From Chionoecetes opilio (Eukaryota > Arthropoda > Malacostraca > Decapoda > Majidae), in the NCBI GenBank assembly GCA_016584305.1, contig JACEEZ010005970.1:632501-696500 (forward strand): a stretch of DNA of 64,000 nt, read 5' to 3'. Position 1 is the stretch's first letter; each line of letters opens with the position of its first letter. Both the position numbers and the translations under genes were made by a program. The notes under the pieces were generated by a model, which worked only from the letters and a program-made list of their open reading frames with translations, searched no databases and had not been told where the DNA came from. Below, piece by piece: positions 39,811 to 54,235 of this stretch.

Positions 39811-40980
39811 CCCTTCCTAGCCTCCCCTCCCCCGCGGCACCGTCCCGCCCCTTGCCTCACCCTTCCCTCACCGTCCACCTTTACAGTAGCGTTTTATAGA
39901 GCACACCACAGCAAGCGATTCTGGCCACCACGCCGCGGGGTGAGAGGGTCCCTGCCGCAACCCCTTGTATATGGGTCGTAAGGATTGTGGTCGCAGGCTG
40001 AGTGACGAGCCGACTCTATATTTTTTTTTACATTCAAAGGGAGGGAGAGGGACTCATACGTTTCCAGACCTTGAGTTATTTGGAAAGTACTGAAACACGA
40101 AGGATTGCTCGTGGTTAGAAGCATCGCCAACGGACGCGCCTGGTTGAGTGAAAGCGTTCTTAATTTGACCTCAAAAAAATATGGGTCTTCCAATGGGTAT
40201 GAGGCCGTAAGGTGTTTTTTTCGTACTTTTATAGTTAACACGGGCACCTCCCTTGTCTAAGTGAGCGACCGCAGGCCTTAGCTGTGACCGTACATCACCG
40301 TAGTTTGGGTAGACGGGACAAAATCTCAGGTTTCTATACGCAAAAACGTGTCAGTGCTTCTTAATTTATCTTCCACCAGATTATATTGTGTTTTTATAAA
40401 TATTTGACTTTTTGCGTTGTCTTTAGCAGGCCAGTTTGCCAAATAATCTAATGATGGTCTTAAGGCAATTGTTTCTATCGTTGAGGAATTAGTCCCATAA
40501 GTCTGTCCTCGCGGCCGCCACTCAAGAAATATAAGTTCGAAAGCGAGATCCATTCATGTTGCAGGTTGTCCGGTTAATATATCAAAGCCGAGTGGCAGAT
40601 TAAGCAAAAAATGTTGGGTTGTATAAAGAGCATCATATTGGCCTCACCTCACTCCTCACTTCAGCAACAAACACTGACAGACGACAAACTACTCGTGTGT
40701 ACAAGCATGAGATAAATGTTGTGAGCTGCCAGGAAGATGAAGGAAATATGGAGGGTTGGGTAGACCACACACTCACCTGATGAATTATTTCCCGCTCGTA
40801 ACACCAGACATAAACTTCCCTTGACACCCCGAGTCAGTGATGCAGCTGTTGGTTATTCATTACAGCCGCCTTGACGCAAATACCCAACTACTCGCGTCGT
40901 ATTTTTACTCGCCTCCACAACTCTGCCTCCCCGCTTATTACAACTACCATGATGCCTTGTATAAGTGTCCTGATTAGCTA

Positions 40981-41038
40981 TATTATTATTATTACCTATT
41001 ATTATTATTATTATTATTACCTATTGTTATTACCTATC
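40981..41038. repeat. (TTA)n repeat with TACC breaks
   Basis: TTA trinucleotide run interrupted three times by TTACCTATT-type units. Confidence 0.85.
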
Positions 41039-42462
41039 CATTAGCCACATATTTTATACATTGTTTTTACTGTATTCCATCTTTTTTGCTGTGTGAATGT
41101 AAGATGTACTGACGTTTTGTTGCCACGGATGATACTGTCAATGTCTATGTTTTCTTCTAATACGATGTTAGTGTGTATATCCTTTGTCTTTAGATTTATC
41201 GTGCTGTAAAAAGATACAATAAGGCTAAATATAGATATAAAAGAAGTTGAAGCAGACACTGAATGAGTACGACAGAGGAAATGTGTAGTATTATCACAAG
41301 AAATCAGTGAATAGTTTTGTTTAAGACTATACAAGAGAAGAAAAGGACGGAAAAAAGGGTATCATTATGTAACATAAAGGAAGATATTTCACGTTTGAAT
41401 GATACTTGAAGTGAATGAAATGGCTTAATAAGAGGAAGTAGTTAAATCGAGAATATATTTTTGATAAAGCAAGGGGGAGAAAAAGTGATAAAGAGTAGGA
41501 CAAAAACATGAGCTCACAGGTAAGAAGCAAAAAGCGAGAAAACAGATGTTGGATACCTGGCCGTTGCGTGACTTGTGGCCATAACTTAAGTCTACAAGGA
41601 GTCATCAAGTAGGGGGCGCGAGGTCCACCTTTGTTTATCTTTGTTGCTTCGTACCCTGCCGCTCTCCATACACTCCCAATAACATCCTTGCCCTCAGGTA
41701 GGGTAAGAACATTCCCAGGAAGCCAAAGATAGTCCCACGATATACATTCAACCATGGAAGGTTTTTTTCTAGGAACCTTTAACATTAACATCAGTACAAA
41801 GCCAAATTATTATTTTGCGGCCCACTCAAAGCCCGCAGAATTTAAAGCTTAGCAAAGTTCTTCATATATTAAATTTTGGAGCAATTATTAACAGGCTTTC
41901 AGGTGACACATACACCACCTGAATTACTTAATGAAAAGAAGGTTATCCGAAAGTTACGGTTTTATACGTCAAGATAAGCTCAAAGGGTCCTTGCTAAACG
42001 GCCAGACTAGCTCTTCTATTGCTTTTTAGTGGTGACAGAAACTTCCAAACTAGTGTCCATCGCTTAACCATTCTAGTCACGTGTTGAAGTGGTGACATTC
42101 TTGCAGTGGTGCGTGGGGCGACAAATCGGTAATACCCACAACTGCGGACACCATGATTGCACCTCACCAGGACACAATATATCTTCTCCTTCACGACCTC
42201 AAGACGAGTCCCGGTGATTTATAGCTACACATTTACCTTCGAAGAAAAAAAGTCTCGCTAAACCTGAGTGTCTTTTTACAGCAGATGTCTTTATGTTACC
42301 TCCGTTGAACCGAGGTCAGAATTTAGTTGTTTTTGCACTGAATAAATCCAACCATTATGTTTAAGCAATAGTGCCGCAAAGACTCGAAATATTTGCTTAA
42401 GAATTCTTTTGGAGCAGATAATGATGGTGGTAGTGGTGGTGGTTATGGTGAACACAGACAAA

Positions 42463-42562
<100 letters not shown>

Positions 42563-42660
42563 ACAGACAGACATGCAAACAGACAGAAACATACAGACAA
42601 AAACAAAGCCATGCCAAAACAAAGATAGACAGGTACAGAAACAGCAAAGTAGATAGCACG

Positions 42661-42661
<1 letters not shown>

Positions 42662-42725
<64 letters not shown>
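42662..42725. repeat. (CA)n microsatellite
   Basis: Pure CA tract of 32 units about 100 bases after the preceding GA tract. Confidence 0.97.
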
Positions 42726-42727
<2 letters not shown>

Positions 42728-43653
42728 ACCGGATGTGGGTTGGAGGATGTCATTATCGTGAAACAACACACTGATCGTCATTAACACTGGAATCCTGGGA
42801 GCGAGCGTGGTAAGTGGCTGCTGCGGGGCGGGGCGGCTGTTCAGCTTTTTCATGGGCGCAGAATACTCTTATTTACATTCCCGATTGGCCTCAATTACTT
42901 GTCCTCGCCGGTGCAGGATTGTGGAGAAGCATTTTTCTTCCTTGACATGAACGTTCCCTTCCTTACTACAGAGTGCGAGAATAGGGGAAAAAATCATGGT
43001 TTTTATTCTATTCGCAGTTACGTACAAACTAATAAAGCTGTTCTTCCGGCATAAAACCACAAAATCGTTCTGCATTTAACATTCTTTTATACACGCATTT
43101 GGCTTTTTATATACGCTTCTTTACTCGCTTTACATATTTTTTCGTCATTTTCACACTAAGTACCTTTTAAGAGTACCCGTCTCTGTAATCAGTTCGGGTT
43201 AAATACATATTTGATGGTGGTTCGGAACTTTAAGGTGGTTGGGTTCGAAGCGTCTATAAGAATTGCTAAGTATCAGGTATAGGATAGGTAAGTCTCACAG
43301 CTCCATGATTTGTATGCTGCGGAAGTGTTCAAGCCGCTCTCGTGTCATCGGGAACACCACGGTACCTTGCGCGCGGGAGGGGGTTGGGATGAGCTTGGAA
43401 TGCGAAGTTGGTGCGTTATTTGGTATGAAGTGGGTAAGAGAACCAGTGGAGTCCTGATGCTGCCTGGTTCTTGGTGCTGGGCGGGGCAAAGTGCTGGGAG
43501 AGGCTGGGGGCACCACTTGTTTTGAAAGTTATTTGTGATCATGTATTAATACTTATATACGTTTTCATTAAGTATTTTTCTTCTTGTTTTCTTCAAGTAA
43601 ATTTTTCTTCTTGTTCTTGTTCTTCTTTCTGACTCTACTCCTTCCCTGTGCTC

Positions 43654-44072
<419 letters not shown>

Positions 44073-45306
44073 GATGTCCTTATGATAGCATTAAAACAAG
44101 AAAAAAGTTGAGGTATCTATTAGAGTGGTGTTGGTGTGCGTCAGGCCAGGTAAGGAGGAGGATTAGCGGGACCCCGTCTTTGTGGGAGGAAAACTGGCCT
44201 CCTAATTTTGTATTGGTCACGGGAAGGACAGATAACAGCACGTCAGGTGAGAGAGAGACGTGGATTATAGCCTTTCGCTTCCCCTCGACTGGTCACCGCT
44301 TCTCTCTTTCTCTCTCTCTTTCTCTGTCACTTGAAAGGGACGGCGCTCAAGAGAAACGTAGTGGAAATGTTCTAGCCAAAAGTAAGATTCCTTGTCTAAA
44401 AGTATCGTTGTATGTATATATATTCTTAGCGAGGTAAATATACGATTCTATATTCTCACCATACATTAACAAACCTCAAGGTGCTGCTGCTGATGATGAT
44501 TGAGCTAAAACGGGAGATGATGGCATATTTCTCATCACATTCATCTCCACTGTCTGGTATCATTATTCCAAGACACATGACTCCCATTGCAGGCAAATAG
44601 TAGGTAGTATCCACGTTATTTACCACCTCTGATGTAGCTGTACCGATGAACTCACTGTTTCCGACGCCGCTAGTGAAGGCGCTTAACACCCCGGAAGCAA
44701 CAGTAGACCGTGCACAGACCAAAGTCGCTGCAAGATTCTGTTTCTTCTTCTCTAATAGACCTCAAAAACCATGTGGCTGCCTTACTCCGCTTGGCAAATT
44801 AGCCTATTCTTTAAGCTAACCAAACCCTTGCACTGCGTAGAAACATACCTATGCCCGTCGAGCAATAGGACGATTACAGGGCGTCTGATAGCGATGGGAA
44901 AAAAATGAATGACCATCTGTGACACCTCTTCCTCCTACTCCCCAGCTGACGGCACAACCCTTGCCTGGTATGCCTACCCGCACCTCTTTACATCCTCTGC
45001 CTCTATTCACCACTTTGCCTCGCTTGCTAAACCTCGGTCGTCTGTCTCTAATGAAGCTAGACACTCTCAGCCCAGGTTAAAAGATTAGTCAGAAGTACCT
45101 CGTGTGTTTTAACTGTTAAGGGTGTTGTGCCGCTGTAAGTGATATTAACGCGACCTACACAGCGACGGGAGGCGTCCATATTAAAGAGGTCTGTTATGGT
45201 GCTCTGTTATTTATTCCACTCTGGCCAGTCAGTATAAATCATTGGACTCAGACAACAATTACAACTGGCATGTATATCATCCCTGGTTAGCTCCCCCTCC
45301 CTCGTC

Positions 45307-45490
45307 CTGCTTTCCTTCCCATCTATCCTCCATCCTCTTGCCCTTATCCTAATTCTCCTCCTTCTCCTCCTGCTTTCCTTTCCATCTATCCTCCATCCTT
45401 TTGCCTTTATCCTAATTCTACTTCACCTCCTTCTCCTGCTATCCTTTTCATCTATTCCACATCCACTTGCCCTTATCCTAATTATCCTCC
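45307..45490. repeat. 63-66-bp minisatellite, three copies
   Basis: Copies start at 45307, 45370 and 45436 with CTGCTTTCC or CTGCTATCC and contain the anchor strings CCTTATCCTAATT (or CTTTATCCTAATT) and CATCTAT. Copy 3 runs into a (TCC)n stretch at about 45484-45513. Identity falls from copies 1/2 to copy 3. Confidence 0.88.
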
Positions 45491-46083
45491 TCCTCCTCCT
45501 CCTCCTCCTCCTCCTTCCTTCTGCCCCTCCTTCATCACTACCACCACTTTGGCCCAGGAAGGCATGCATACGTGGAGCCTACAGCCAACCCTTCCCTGCT
45601 TGGGCGATGAGTTGCGAAAGCCAGCAGGCAATCGCTAGGCCGGCCAGACCTTATGCGGATGCCCCTGGCGTGAGGGCGGGTCCCGAGACCGCTTCTATAT
45701 ACACAGTTGTCCGCGGCAACACTCATCACTGGTTATTCGACCTCCCGTGCGCTTTCCTTAATAGTATTTCCTGCCAGGTGGATTAAAATAAGTGAGGGGA
45801 TTAAATGTCTGCAAGAAAAAAAAAGTGAGATTATTATAAATTTTCCGGGTTTCTATTTTTTTCGATTTCCCTGAGTTGTTTTTATGCATTACAGCTGAAA
45901 ACTTGAGTAGGTTATGATGAGATCCGATTACACTTCCCATAGAGTGAAAAATGTTCCATCGTGCGAACAAAAATAATTCCGAGCGACATTCATCGTCTAA
46001 TCTCTGAGCAGTGAAACATTTACAGGTCCGGCAGCTGCGCGGAGTGAAAGTCGTGCGGCTCCTTATCTCCCCCCCTGAAAGGC

Positions 46084-46088
<5 letters not shown>

Positions 46089-46178
<90 letters not shown>

Positions 46179-46193
46179 GCGAGCGAGCGAGCG

Positions 46194-46278
<85 letters not shown>
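46089..46278. repeat. (GA)n microsatellite with nested (GAGC)n
   Basis: GA tract of about 190 bases interrupted only by CC and five GAGC units at 46177-46196; the two GA arms are otherwise clean. Confidence 0.97.
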
Positions 46279-46281
<3 letters not shown>

Positions 46282-46438
46282 ATCGCCTATCAAGTGTCCC
46301 GGATAAATTATGTAAAGATAACATCCTTGATTCCAGGCTGCCCGTTGTATACGAGTATTGTAGTGACTGATTTAAGTGATTTATCTGCTTTGTACGGTCA
46401 GTGTTGGAATTTATTTACGTTCAGAGTATAATGCATCC

Positions 46439-46439
<1 letters not shown>

Positions 46440-46531
<92 letters not shown>

Positions 46532-46568
46532 CACACACCACACACACACACACACATATACACACACA
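46440..46568. repeat. (CA)n microsatellite
   Basis: CA tract with ACAACACACCAC breaks near 46530-46541 and CATATA near the 3' end. Confidence 0.96.
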
Positions 46569-47326
46569 TGGTCTCCTAAAAGCCAAAAGAGGAGAAGCGA
46601 TCGAGCACATCTTTCTCAAATTGGGTTCCTGGCGTGTTCCTGCTGCGGGGCGGGGGAGCAGTCGGCCAAGATGTATGTGAGAAGGCGCCTTGACCCACCA
46701 ACCCCGGTATCCGCACACTCCGCCCCTCCCGCCCGCGATTTGGCCAAAACAAAGGTGTGTCATGAGTCACATGGGCGTGGTGGGACATGTAGTGGGCGTT
46801 GAGGACGAAGGGAAGCTATAGTAGGTTGTAGGAGCGGGAGACGGGGCGTGAGGGAGTATGCTCTAGATGGTAGTGTGGAGTGTGAGTGGCGAGGAGAGGG
46901 AAGGGCGGGGAACTTGTCGTGCACTGTGGCATCCGATTTGCAACTTGTGCCGCGGGGCGAGCATGTCGAGGTTGCCAACTGCACCCTTTTTTTCCATCTG
47001 TATGGCGTGGATGAAATAAAATTAATGCTGCTTCTGTGATACCTCGGAAACACGGTGGGCGGTGGCGGGTACAGCCTCCCTGTCTCCAGCAGCAAGTAGT
47101 GAGAGTGGGTGACACGCGATCGTGAATAGAAGGAGCTGAGAGTGTATAATATTGAGGTCACCCAGTGGGATCCATTACGTAGTGTACCTTCATACGCCTC
47201 TACCACCGTTGTTCAAACTGGATCCTGAGGTCTGTTGTGTCGACGAGTCACAAAAGCAATTTCCCCGCTTCTCCCGGAGGTGAGAGCTGTTTGGCGACTG
47301 CTCTGCCTCCCCCGCCAACACAGGAA

Positions 47327-47362
47327 TATAAAAAAAACCCTGCTAGAAAGACGTCATTCCTC
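47327..47362 (+). promoter_or_regulatory. Candidate intronic core promoter (TATA + initiator)
   Basis: TATAAA at 47327-47332, followed by more A, lies 29 bases upstream of the A (47356) of TCATTC, an exact match to the arthropod initiator TCAKTY, with GC-rich sequence before it. An ATG follows at 47365 (22 codons, then a stop). It sits about 6.9 kb before exon C, where an alternative first exon would be useful. No good donor in the phase needed for exon C was found, so function is inference. Confidence 0.25.
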
Positions 47363-47733
47363 CCATGAGTGAGTGTGGGGCTCAGAGGTTGCGTCCAGGC
47401 CCAGGTTCTCTCTCAGTCCACCTGCCTCATTAATCACACCATTTCGAACCCTCTCTCCCGGCGGCGGCCCTGCCCTCCACAGTGGCTCAGCTTGGTGGTC
47501 TGACATTAGCATTCAAGGGAACGAGCTGTGTTGGCATCTATGGTGTGTGGCGGCGTGGCTGATGGCTTGTTTAAGGTTGAGTTAGCGAGGGCGTTGGTCC
47601 TGCCCTTCCCGCCTCTACCTTCTCCTTCTCCCTTTCTCTCCTTCCAACTCACCATCACCATCACCACTATTACCACAGGCACCATCAACACCCCTTAACA
47701 CCACCATCATTATCACTATTACAACACCAGTCT

Positions 47734-47807
47734 TCCTCCTCCTCCTTTTCCTCCTCCTCCTCCTCCTTTTCCTCCTCCTCCTCCTCCTCCTCCTCCTCCT
47801 CCTCCTC
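47734..47807. repeat. (CCT)n trinucleotide repeat
   Basis: CCT array with three CCTTTT breaks; the poly-Arg open frame on the - strand is an artefact. Confidence 0.93.
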
Positions 47808-48089
47808 ATCCATAGTAATGTACCGCCACCAAGTAATTAGAAGAATATTTTACTATCTGTTTCTCCTTACTAGCGTTTGATTTATTCACTCCCCCAATAA
47901 AGGGAGGACTTGAGGGTGCGTGTAACTGCTTTATGGACGTGTTCCTCTACCGTAAGAGAATAGATATGAAAGGCGTGATATACTACATTTACTTAATGGG
48001 AGAGAGAGAAAAGAAATATGTAAGACAACGAAACAGAATAATGATTTTCCTTCTTCCTCTTTTGGCAAGGGACTAACGGACAGGCAGGT

Positions 48090-48091
<2 letters not shown>

Positions 48092-48182
<91 letters not shown>
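48092..48182. repeat. (AG)n microsatellite
   Basis: Pure AG tract of about 45 units. Confidence 0.97.
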
Positions 48183-48184
<2 letters not shown>

Positions 48185-48755
48185 TCAGCTGTTGTTGTGG
48201 ATGTAAAACTAAAGAGAGATGCGTGAGACAAAAAGAAAAAAGTGAGGAGATTAGTCACGACGCGCAAACGTAATCCTCACTTCCGAATGTTTTGGAGAAG
48301 AGGCAGGAAGTCTGTGGGTAAAGAGAAGAAGAAGATGAGGAGGGAGTTTATTTTTATTTCTCTTTCTTCACTTATACGACGATGTAGGATGAAATTCGTG
48401 AGTGCTAAAAATATATAATGAAGTATATGGAAGTAAATTTATGTAAGAATTATACATGTGAATACGTTTTACATTAAATAAATCTATCAGTTTCCTCTCA
48501 TTCGCTATACATCAGTTTTTTCTTAGATTCAAACAAAGCTTCTTCGGTTAATTATATAAGTATTGCACCAATCTATCCAAAATAATAATTATAACAAAAC
48601 ACTTACCTACAACCCATTACCTTCAAACCTCACACTTTTTACTGTTTTCTTATCAATTTTTTGCTATACTTAACTAGTAACCTTTCACCTTACTATAGCA
48701 ACCTTTCACCTTACCTTCAATACCTCCTTATCTTACTTCCCTGCCTACCTTCTGC

Positions 48756-48822
48756 CTCTTCCTCCTCCTCCTTCTTCGCCTCCTCCTCCTCCTCCTCCTC
48801 CTCCTCCTCCTCCTCCTCTTCC
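48756..48822. repeat. (CCT)n trinucleotide repeat
   Basis: CCT array broken by CTTCTTCGC in the first third. A short duplication of CAACCTTTCACCTTAC-type sequence lies just before it at about 48679-48715. Confidence 0.92.
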
Positions 48823-49607
48823 TTCGTCAGGGTAGTTACATGCCGTGGTCACGTCTCAAACTGATCGGCAGAAGTGGGGCAATAAACATGTTTTACTGCA
48901 CGACCCTGCGTACCCGTATTGGACGTTCGTTATTACGTCGTGCTACACTCCTTCAGTGTCGCTGTGATTGTATGCTAACAAGGGACGGAGATTTACAAGG
49001 GAGTGATGGATATGGGGAGCAGAGAGAAGAGGAGGAAATTACTATATATAAAAAAATAGTTGAAGGGGGAGAGTGATATAGGGTTTAGAGTAATCATGAA
49101 GACAAAAAAGGAGTAATAAAGTAATGAGACGAGTAACTTTGATTATGAGAATGTGTTTTGTGTGTAAACTTTTTTCTCTCGCTTTATTCTCATATATTTT
49201 AAGCACTTGATTTTTTTTCTCCAAACCACTGCAAGTAGTTTTTTTTCTATATCCAGTCTGATTTAGAGTTTTATTCCGTATTTCCTTCTTTTTTTCATTA
49301 CTATTATCCTCACTATCACCACCACCACCACCACTACCTCCTCACCATCATCATCATCATCACGCCTCACCATTGATCGCGTCCACCTGTGTCAGTTACT
49401 CCATTCACCATCAGGGATTACCGTGACGGGACGGCCCACCACCACCTCCCTGCCTCCCTCAACCACCACCACCACCCTGCCTCCCTCCCTCCTTCCCGCC
49501 ACCCATCCATCTCCCGCCCTCTCCCCCATTCACGTCTTTTATCCTTCCTTCCGCGACTTTTTACGGTTGTTTGAAAAGTTAAAGCAAGCGGGACATTGTT
49601 ATAGAGT

Positions 49608-49796
<189 letters not shown>

Positions 49797-51352
49797 TACC
49801 GTCAACTATGTGATTTGATACCTTTAGTTTTATAAGCAAACTTTTAATGAATCGTCGAAGTTTTTTCTGGTGTGTGTGTTGTGTGTGTGTGTCCCTTCTC
49901 ACGGGCGGACTGTCATGGCGGGGCTCATGTCTTTGAGTCCGGCAGGCAGGCAGGGAGTCACAATGAGCATCTCGCTGGGCTTCTACGATTACCCATTGAC
50001 GCGTCTTAGTACCTGCCTTCATCCCTTCTCTTCCTCTCTTCCTCCCGTTTCCTCCTCTGGCCTAACCTTTCCCTGGTCATTCTCTTCCCCTTACATGTCC
50101 TCACATTGCCTTCACGTTCTTCAGTCTATTTTTTCCTCCTCTTTCCTTCTGTTTCACGTGTATTTCCCCTTTTGGTATATTTGTATATTCCTGTTCACTT
50201 CCTAGTCCATATCCTCTTTTTCCTGGCTTCCTTTTACTCCTTGTTCCTCTTTTTTTTATCTTCTTCCTGTCCAGTGGTCCTCTCTTGATCACTCCCCGCA
50301 CGCTATTATGCCCATTGATCTTCTCTCTCTTTCTCCTGTTGCCCTTTTCACCCTCGCTGGCCCATGCCCTTCCCCTTCCCCCTCGCCAGAATGTTACACT
50401 TCGTCTTTTTTAACTTTGTATAGCCTTATGTTGCCTAGCGTTTCGCCTATACCATCCCCAGGTCACTCGGCGCAGTCATATGGGGAGCCTACCTATTTTT
50501 CTTATTTGTTGTGATGCCACCCCTTTCTAGTACCCTTCTTGCACCCTTTGCCTTGCCCTTTTTTTTCTTTTTCTTTTTTAGCATTCACTATGGCCTCTTT
50601 GCCTCTCCAGTACCACCTTTTAGCCTCTCTACATCCCCTACCTCTCTCGCTCCTTCTCTCTCCATCCATCTGGGTCCCCTTCATTCGTTCTGTCTGCGTC
50701 GCTACACCCTTTTCTTTCTCCCTACACCTCACAGCTTTCCTTCTACTGTCCCCTCTTCACCATTTACCCCTCTACCTCCCCTCCATCTCTCATTCCTACC
50801 GCCATTCCTCTGACCAATTCCTGAGATCTATTCCTTTCCTGGGAACCCACATTTTTTAGAACTGTATTCTTTTAGAGATCACCTTTTTTTCTTTGGAATC
50901 CGCATGGGAACTTTTTTCGAAGTGGGAAGTGGTGGTGGACCGTGGGACTTTTGGAACATATAGTCACCCATTCCTTGGATTTTGGCCTCCATGGGTCAGT
51001 CCCTTTAGTATCACAGGAGTTTTTTTTACAAGTGTTTATGTTGTGAAAATGTTTATATATCGTGAGATTTTTTTCCTATTGATTAAGATCTATGTCCAGT
51101 GTCATGTATAGTGTTTTTTGTATTTTTCGTTTTTATTAGTAAGGTATACTATTATCAAGTTCTAGAGATGAGTATTGGTTCAGTTGCGATTTAATGTCAG
51201 GTAAATCATGTCTGCGTTATTTTGTACTATTATCTTCTTTATTATCTGGTTGTTTATCTCTTTCTCTTCTTCTAACTCCCCCGAATCTCACATCACGATC
51301 CCAAGACAACACACACACCTCAACACACCCCGAACTCAACCCCCCCCACCCC

Positions 51353-51367
51353 CACACACCACACACC

Positions 51368-51406
<39 letters not shown>

Positions 51407-51449
51407 ACCACACACCACCACAGAGACACCACACACACACACACACACA

Positions 51450-51509
<60 letters not shown>
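51353..51509. repeat. Interrupted (CA)n microsatellite
   Basis: CA tract with many ACCAC phase breaks and a CAGAGACACC interruption near 51420; pure for the last 50 bases. Confidence 0.95.
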
Positions 51510-51512
<3 letters not shown>

Positions 51513-51903
51513 CTCTCGCATTGATCTTCAGTGAGGCGACTACAGGCCTCTAAGCAGCTTTTCAACCCCAATCAATCCGCCTTATTGGCCACCCGCGCCC
51601 TGGCCCCGCCCCCTGGACCCGCGTCACCTTTAGGAGCAACCCTTTCGTGATGCTTTTTTGTTATGCGAGAGAAAAAAATATCAATTGAGTAAGAAAACGT
51701 TCCTCTGACTTATGCATATAGTTTTTGTAGAGGGTTTAAAGGGTCCGTACTGTCTAGGGAGAATGTTACTTCAGTCTTGGCTTTAAAAAAAAAAAAATCT
51801 TCTTTTATTCTGTTAGGTACTTAATGTGTAATGTATTCTGAAAGCACATGTCATTTATAGTTACCTTGGATAGCATTTTGTCGCTGTCTATCAGTCTGTT
51901 TTG

Positions 51904-52006
<103 letters not shown>

Positions 52007-52694
52007 TTTTCACTGCATCCTCATGATGGGTCTCCACTGAACTGCTTTTATACAATTCCTCTTTATGTGCGGCATTTAGCCATTGTTGCAGTCTTTTTTA
52101 GTCAATAATTTATGTGGGAATCTGTTGAGGTTGGATGGACAGGTACGTCAACAGACTGGCCGTAGCAGCTGTAGAGAGGTCGCCTCCGATTCTTCGCCCC
52201 TCTCATCCCTCTTTGCCTTCCTCACCCCTCTCCTCTCACTTTCCCTCGCCTCAGGCACCACCACGTTTATAAAAAAGTGCCGATAGGTAATTTTTTCCTA
52301 CAAAGATACAGAAAAAATACTAGAAAACACCGCCAGTTTTAGGTAAATTAAGAAAAACAAGTGTTGTCATACTTTATCTAAAAAAAAAGTTTGCCCTTCA
52401 TCTGGCAGCGTCATCAGAAGGACGGCCTACGGTAGCTCTTTTTTTCACTCGTACTCTCGATGAACGTAACCTTTAGCCTCACCCTGACGCGTCTCTTGAC
52501 CCTTTGGGAGAGGGCGCGTAAGTGTCCTTATCCTCAAGGTGTCAGCAGGTCGGCCTACGTTCCCTTTGGCTTTTATTTACACAGGGGGTTTTGATGTGGC
52601 GGGGGGAACAGCTGAACATTATGGGCTGACCACGTGGGTCTCGCTCACCCCATTTTTCATCTCAGATTTAAAGTTATCCTTCCTGTATCCGAGT

Positions 52695-52757
52695 CTCCCT
52701 CCCTCCCTCCCTCCCTCCCTCCCTCCCTCCCAGCCTCCCTCCCTCCCTCCCAGCCTC
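52695..52757. repeat. (CCCT)n tetranucleotide repeat
   Basis: About 14 CCCT units with two CCAG substitutions. Confidence 0.93.
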
Positions 52758-52887
52758 TCTTTTTCTTCTTGCCTTCTCTTCCTCTCTGTCTCTGTATAGA
52801 AGAAATGTTTCGGTTCGGGCACCTTGTGATTGCTGCTTTACCTCCGGGCATGTCTCCGTTGACTCTGGCGGGATGGCAAGCTGCAAT

Positions 52888-53119
<232 letters not shown>

Positions 53120-53198
53120 AAAAGAAAGCCAACACATGTTAGTTTCATTATAACAACCGACAAGTAATTAGACAAGATTAGTGGTGGCAGTGATTTAT

Positions 53199-53200
<2 letters not shown>

Positions 53201-53281
<81 letters not shown>
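53201..53281. repeat. (GA)n microsatellite
   Basis: Pure GA tract of 40 units. Confidence 0.97.
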
Positions 53282-53283
<2 letters not shown>

Positions 53284-53931
53284 GAGGATCATGGTATATA
53301 TATCAGGTAGAGTCTGGTAGACCTAAGAGCGAGGTGGGCTAAAGGGGTGGACACGGTGGGCAGGCGGTGGGTGTGGGGTGGGCGGCGGTGGGTCAGGCTG
53401 GGGGCATCGTCTAACCCTCGAGAAACCACGACGGATATGGATTTGTCGGCAGCTTCCTAACGGTTTTTTATTATCTAATGGGCGGGAACGGGAGAAGATA
53501 TTGCATTTGAGGAGGGACCATTAAAGGGGCGAAGGGGCAAAGAGTAGGTAGGACGTCGAGTGAAGAGTTACTGTGAGATTTTTTTTATTGGGGGTACTAA
53601 GGACGTCCTGAATAGGTATGAATAGATAGATAGATAGACAGATTGAGTAAAAACCTTGATAACTGCATAGATAAGTTGACAACATACTGACATAAGTGAC
53701 TATGATGCTTTTAAAGGTACGGAATTTAAGTTGTTTTTCCCTGCGACTTCATTTCCGTCATTTTTCTGCTTGAATATTGTTGGCGCTTGCATGATGCGTG
53801 ACATTTAGCGGCGAGCGATCAAGCGTTGCGGGAGGGAGGTGAGGGGGAGGTGTTGGAGGCGGGGTGATGGTTGCCGCCGCCCAGCACCGCTAACCCAGCC
53901 ACCACACGCGGCGGCTGGCGGTCGTTCAGCA

Positions 53932-54012
53932 TATAAATGGTTTCATTGTTGGTAATTATAGTCATAACATAACGAAGTTGGCGTTTAGCGTTTATGGAGC
54001 CATTTTGTAGGT
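53932..54012 (+). promoter_or_regulatory. Candidate core promoter with downstream splice donor, 270 bp before exon C
   Basis: TATAAA at 53932-53937 follows a GC-rich stretch (53860-53925). GTCATAA with A at 53964 sits 32 bases downstream as an initiator-like site. A strong donor-like string, TGTAG|GTAAGC, follows with the cut at 54010/54011. Together they could form a tiny first exon of about 47 nt spliced to 54282. Its ATG (ATGGAGCCA) would enter exon C out of frame, so translation would need the Met in exon C (MREAKPYKC). All three signals can occur by chance. Confidence 0.22.
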
Positions 54013-54218
54013 AAGCATTAGGGTATTTTTAATTTGTAAACAAGACCGCTAATAGCAAGCTTCTTGGGGATGAATTAGGGACGGATGTGTTGATGTATTC
54101 ACGTCTTAAAACAGCTGAAAGGTTTTTTTGCTGCTGTCGTATTCCAAAATAAGACTAACGCAACACATGACACACACACACACACCATAGGATAAGTGTT
54201 GGTATATATGCTATATTC

Positions 54219-54235
54219 TTTTTTTTTTTTTTTTT
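54219..54235. repeat. Poly-T run before exon C acceptor
   Basis: Seventeen T in a row, 46 bases upstream of the acceptor; it may strengthen the pyrimidine tract. An open frame extending exon C back through this region is intron read-through and has no ATG. Confidence 0.8.

Noticed and set aside
41600..41790. Faint resemblance to the start of a Copia-type reverse transcriptase on the - strand (LPEGKDVIGSVW)
   Set aside because: Only about a dozen residues resemble the LPxGKxxIGxxW signature; the following residues do not continue the family pattern. A profile search could revive it.
44456..44722. 88-codon open frame on the - strand
   Set aside because: No signal peptide, domain or splice support that I can recognise.
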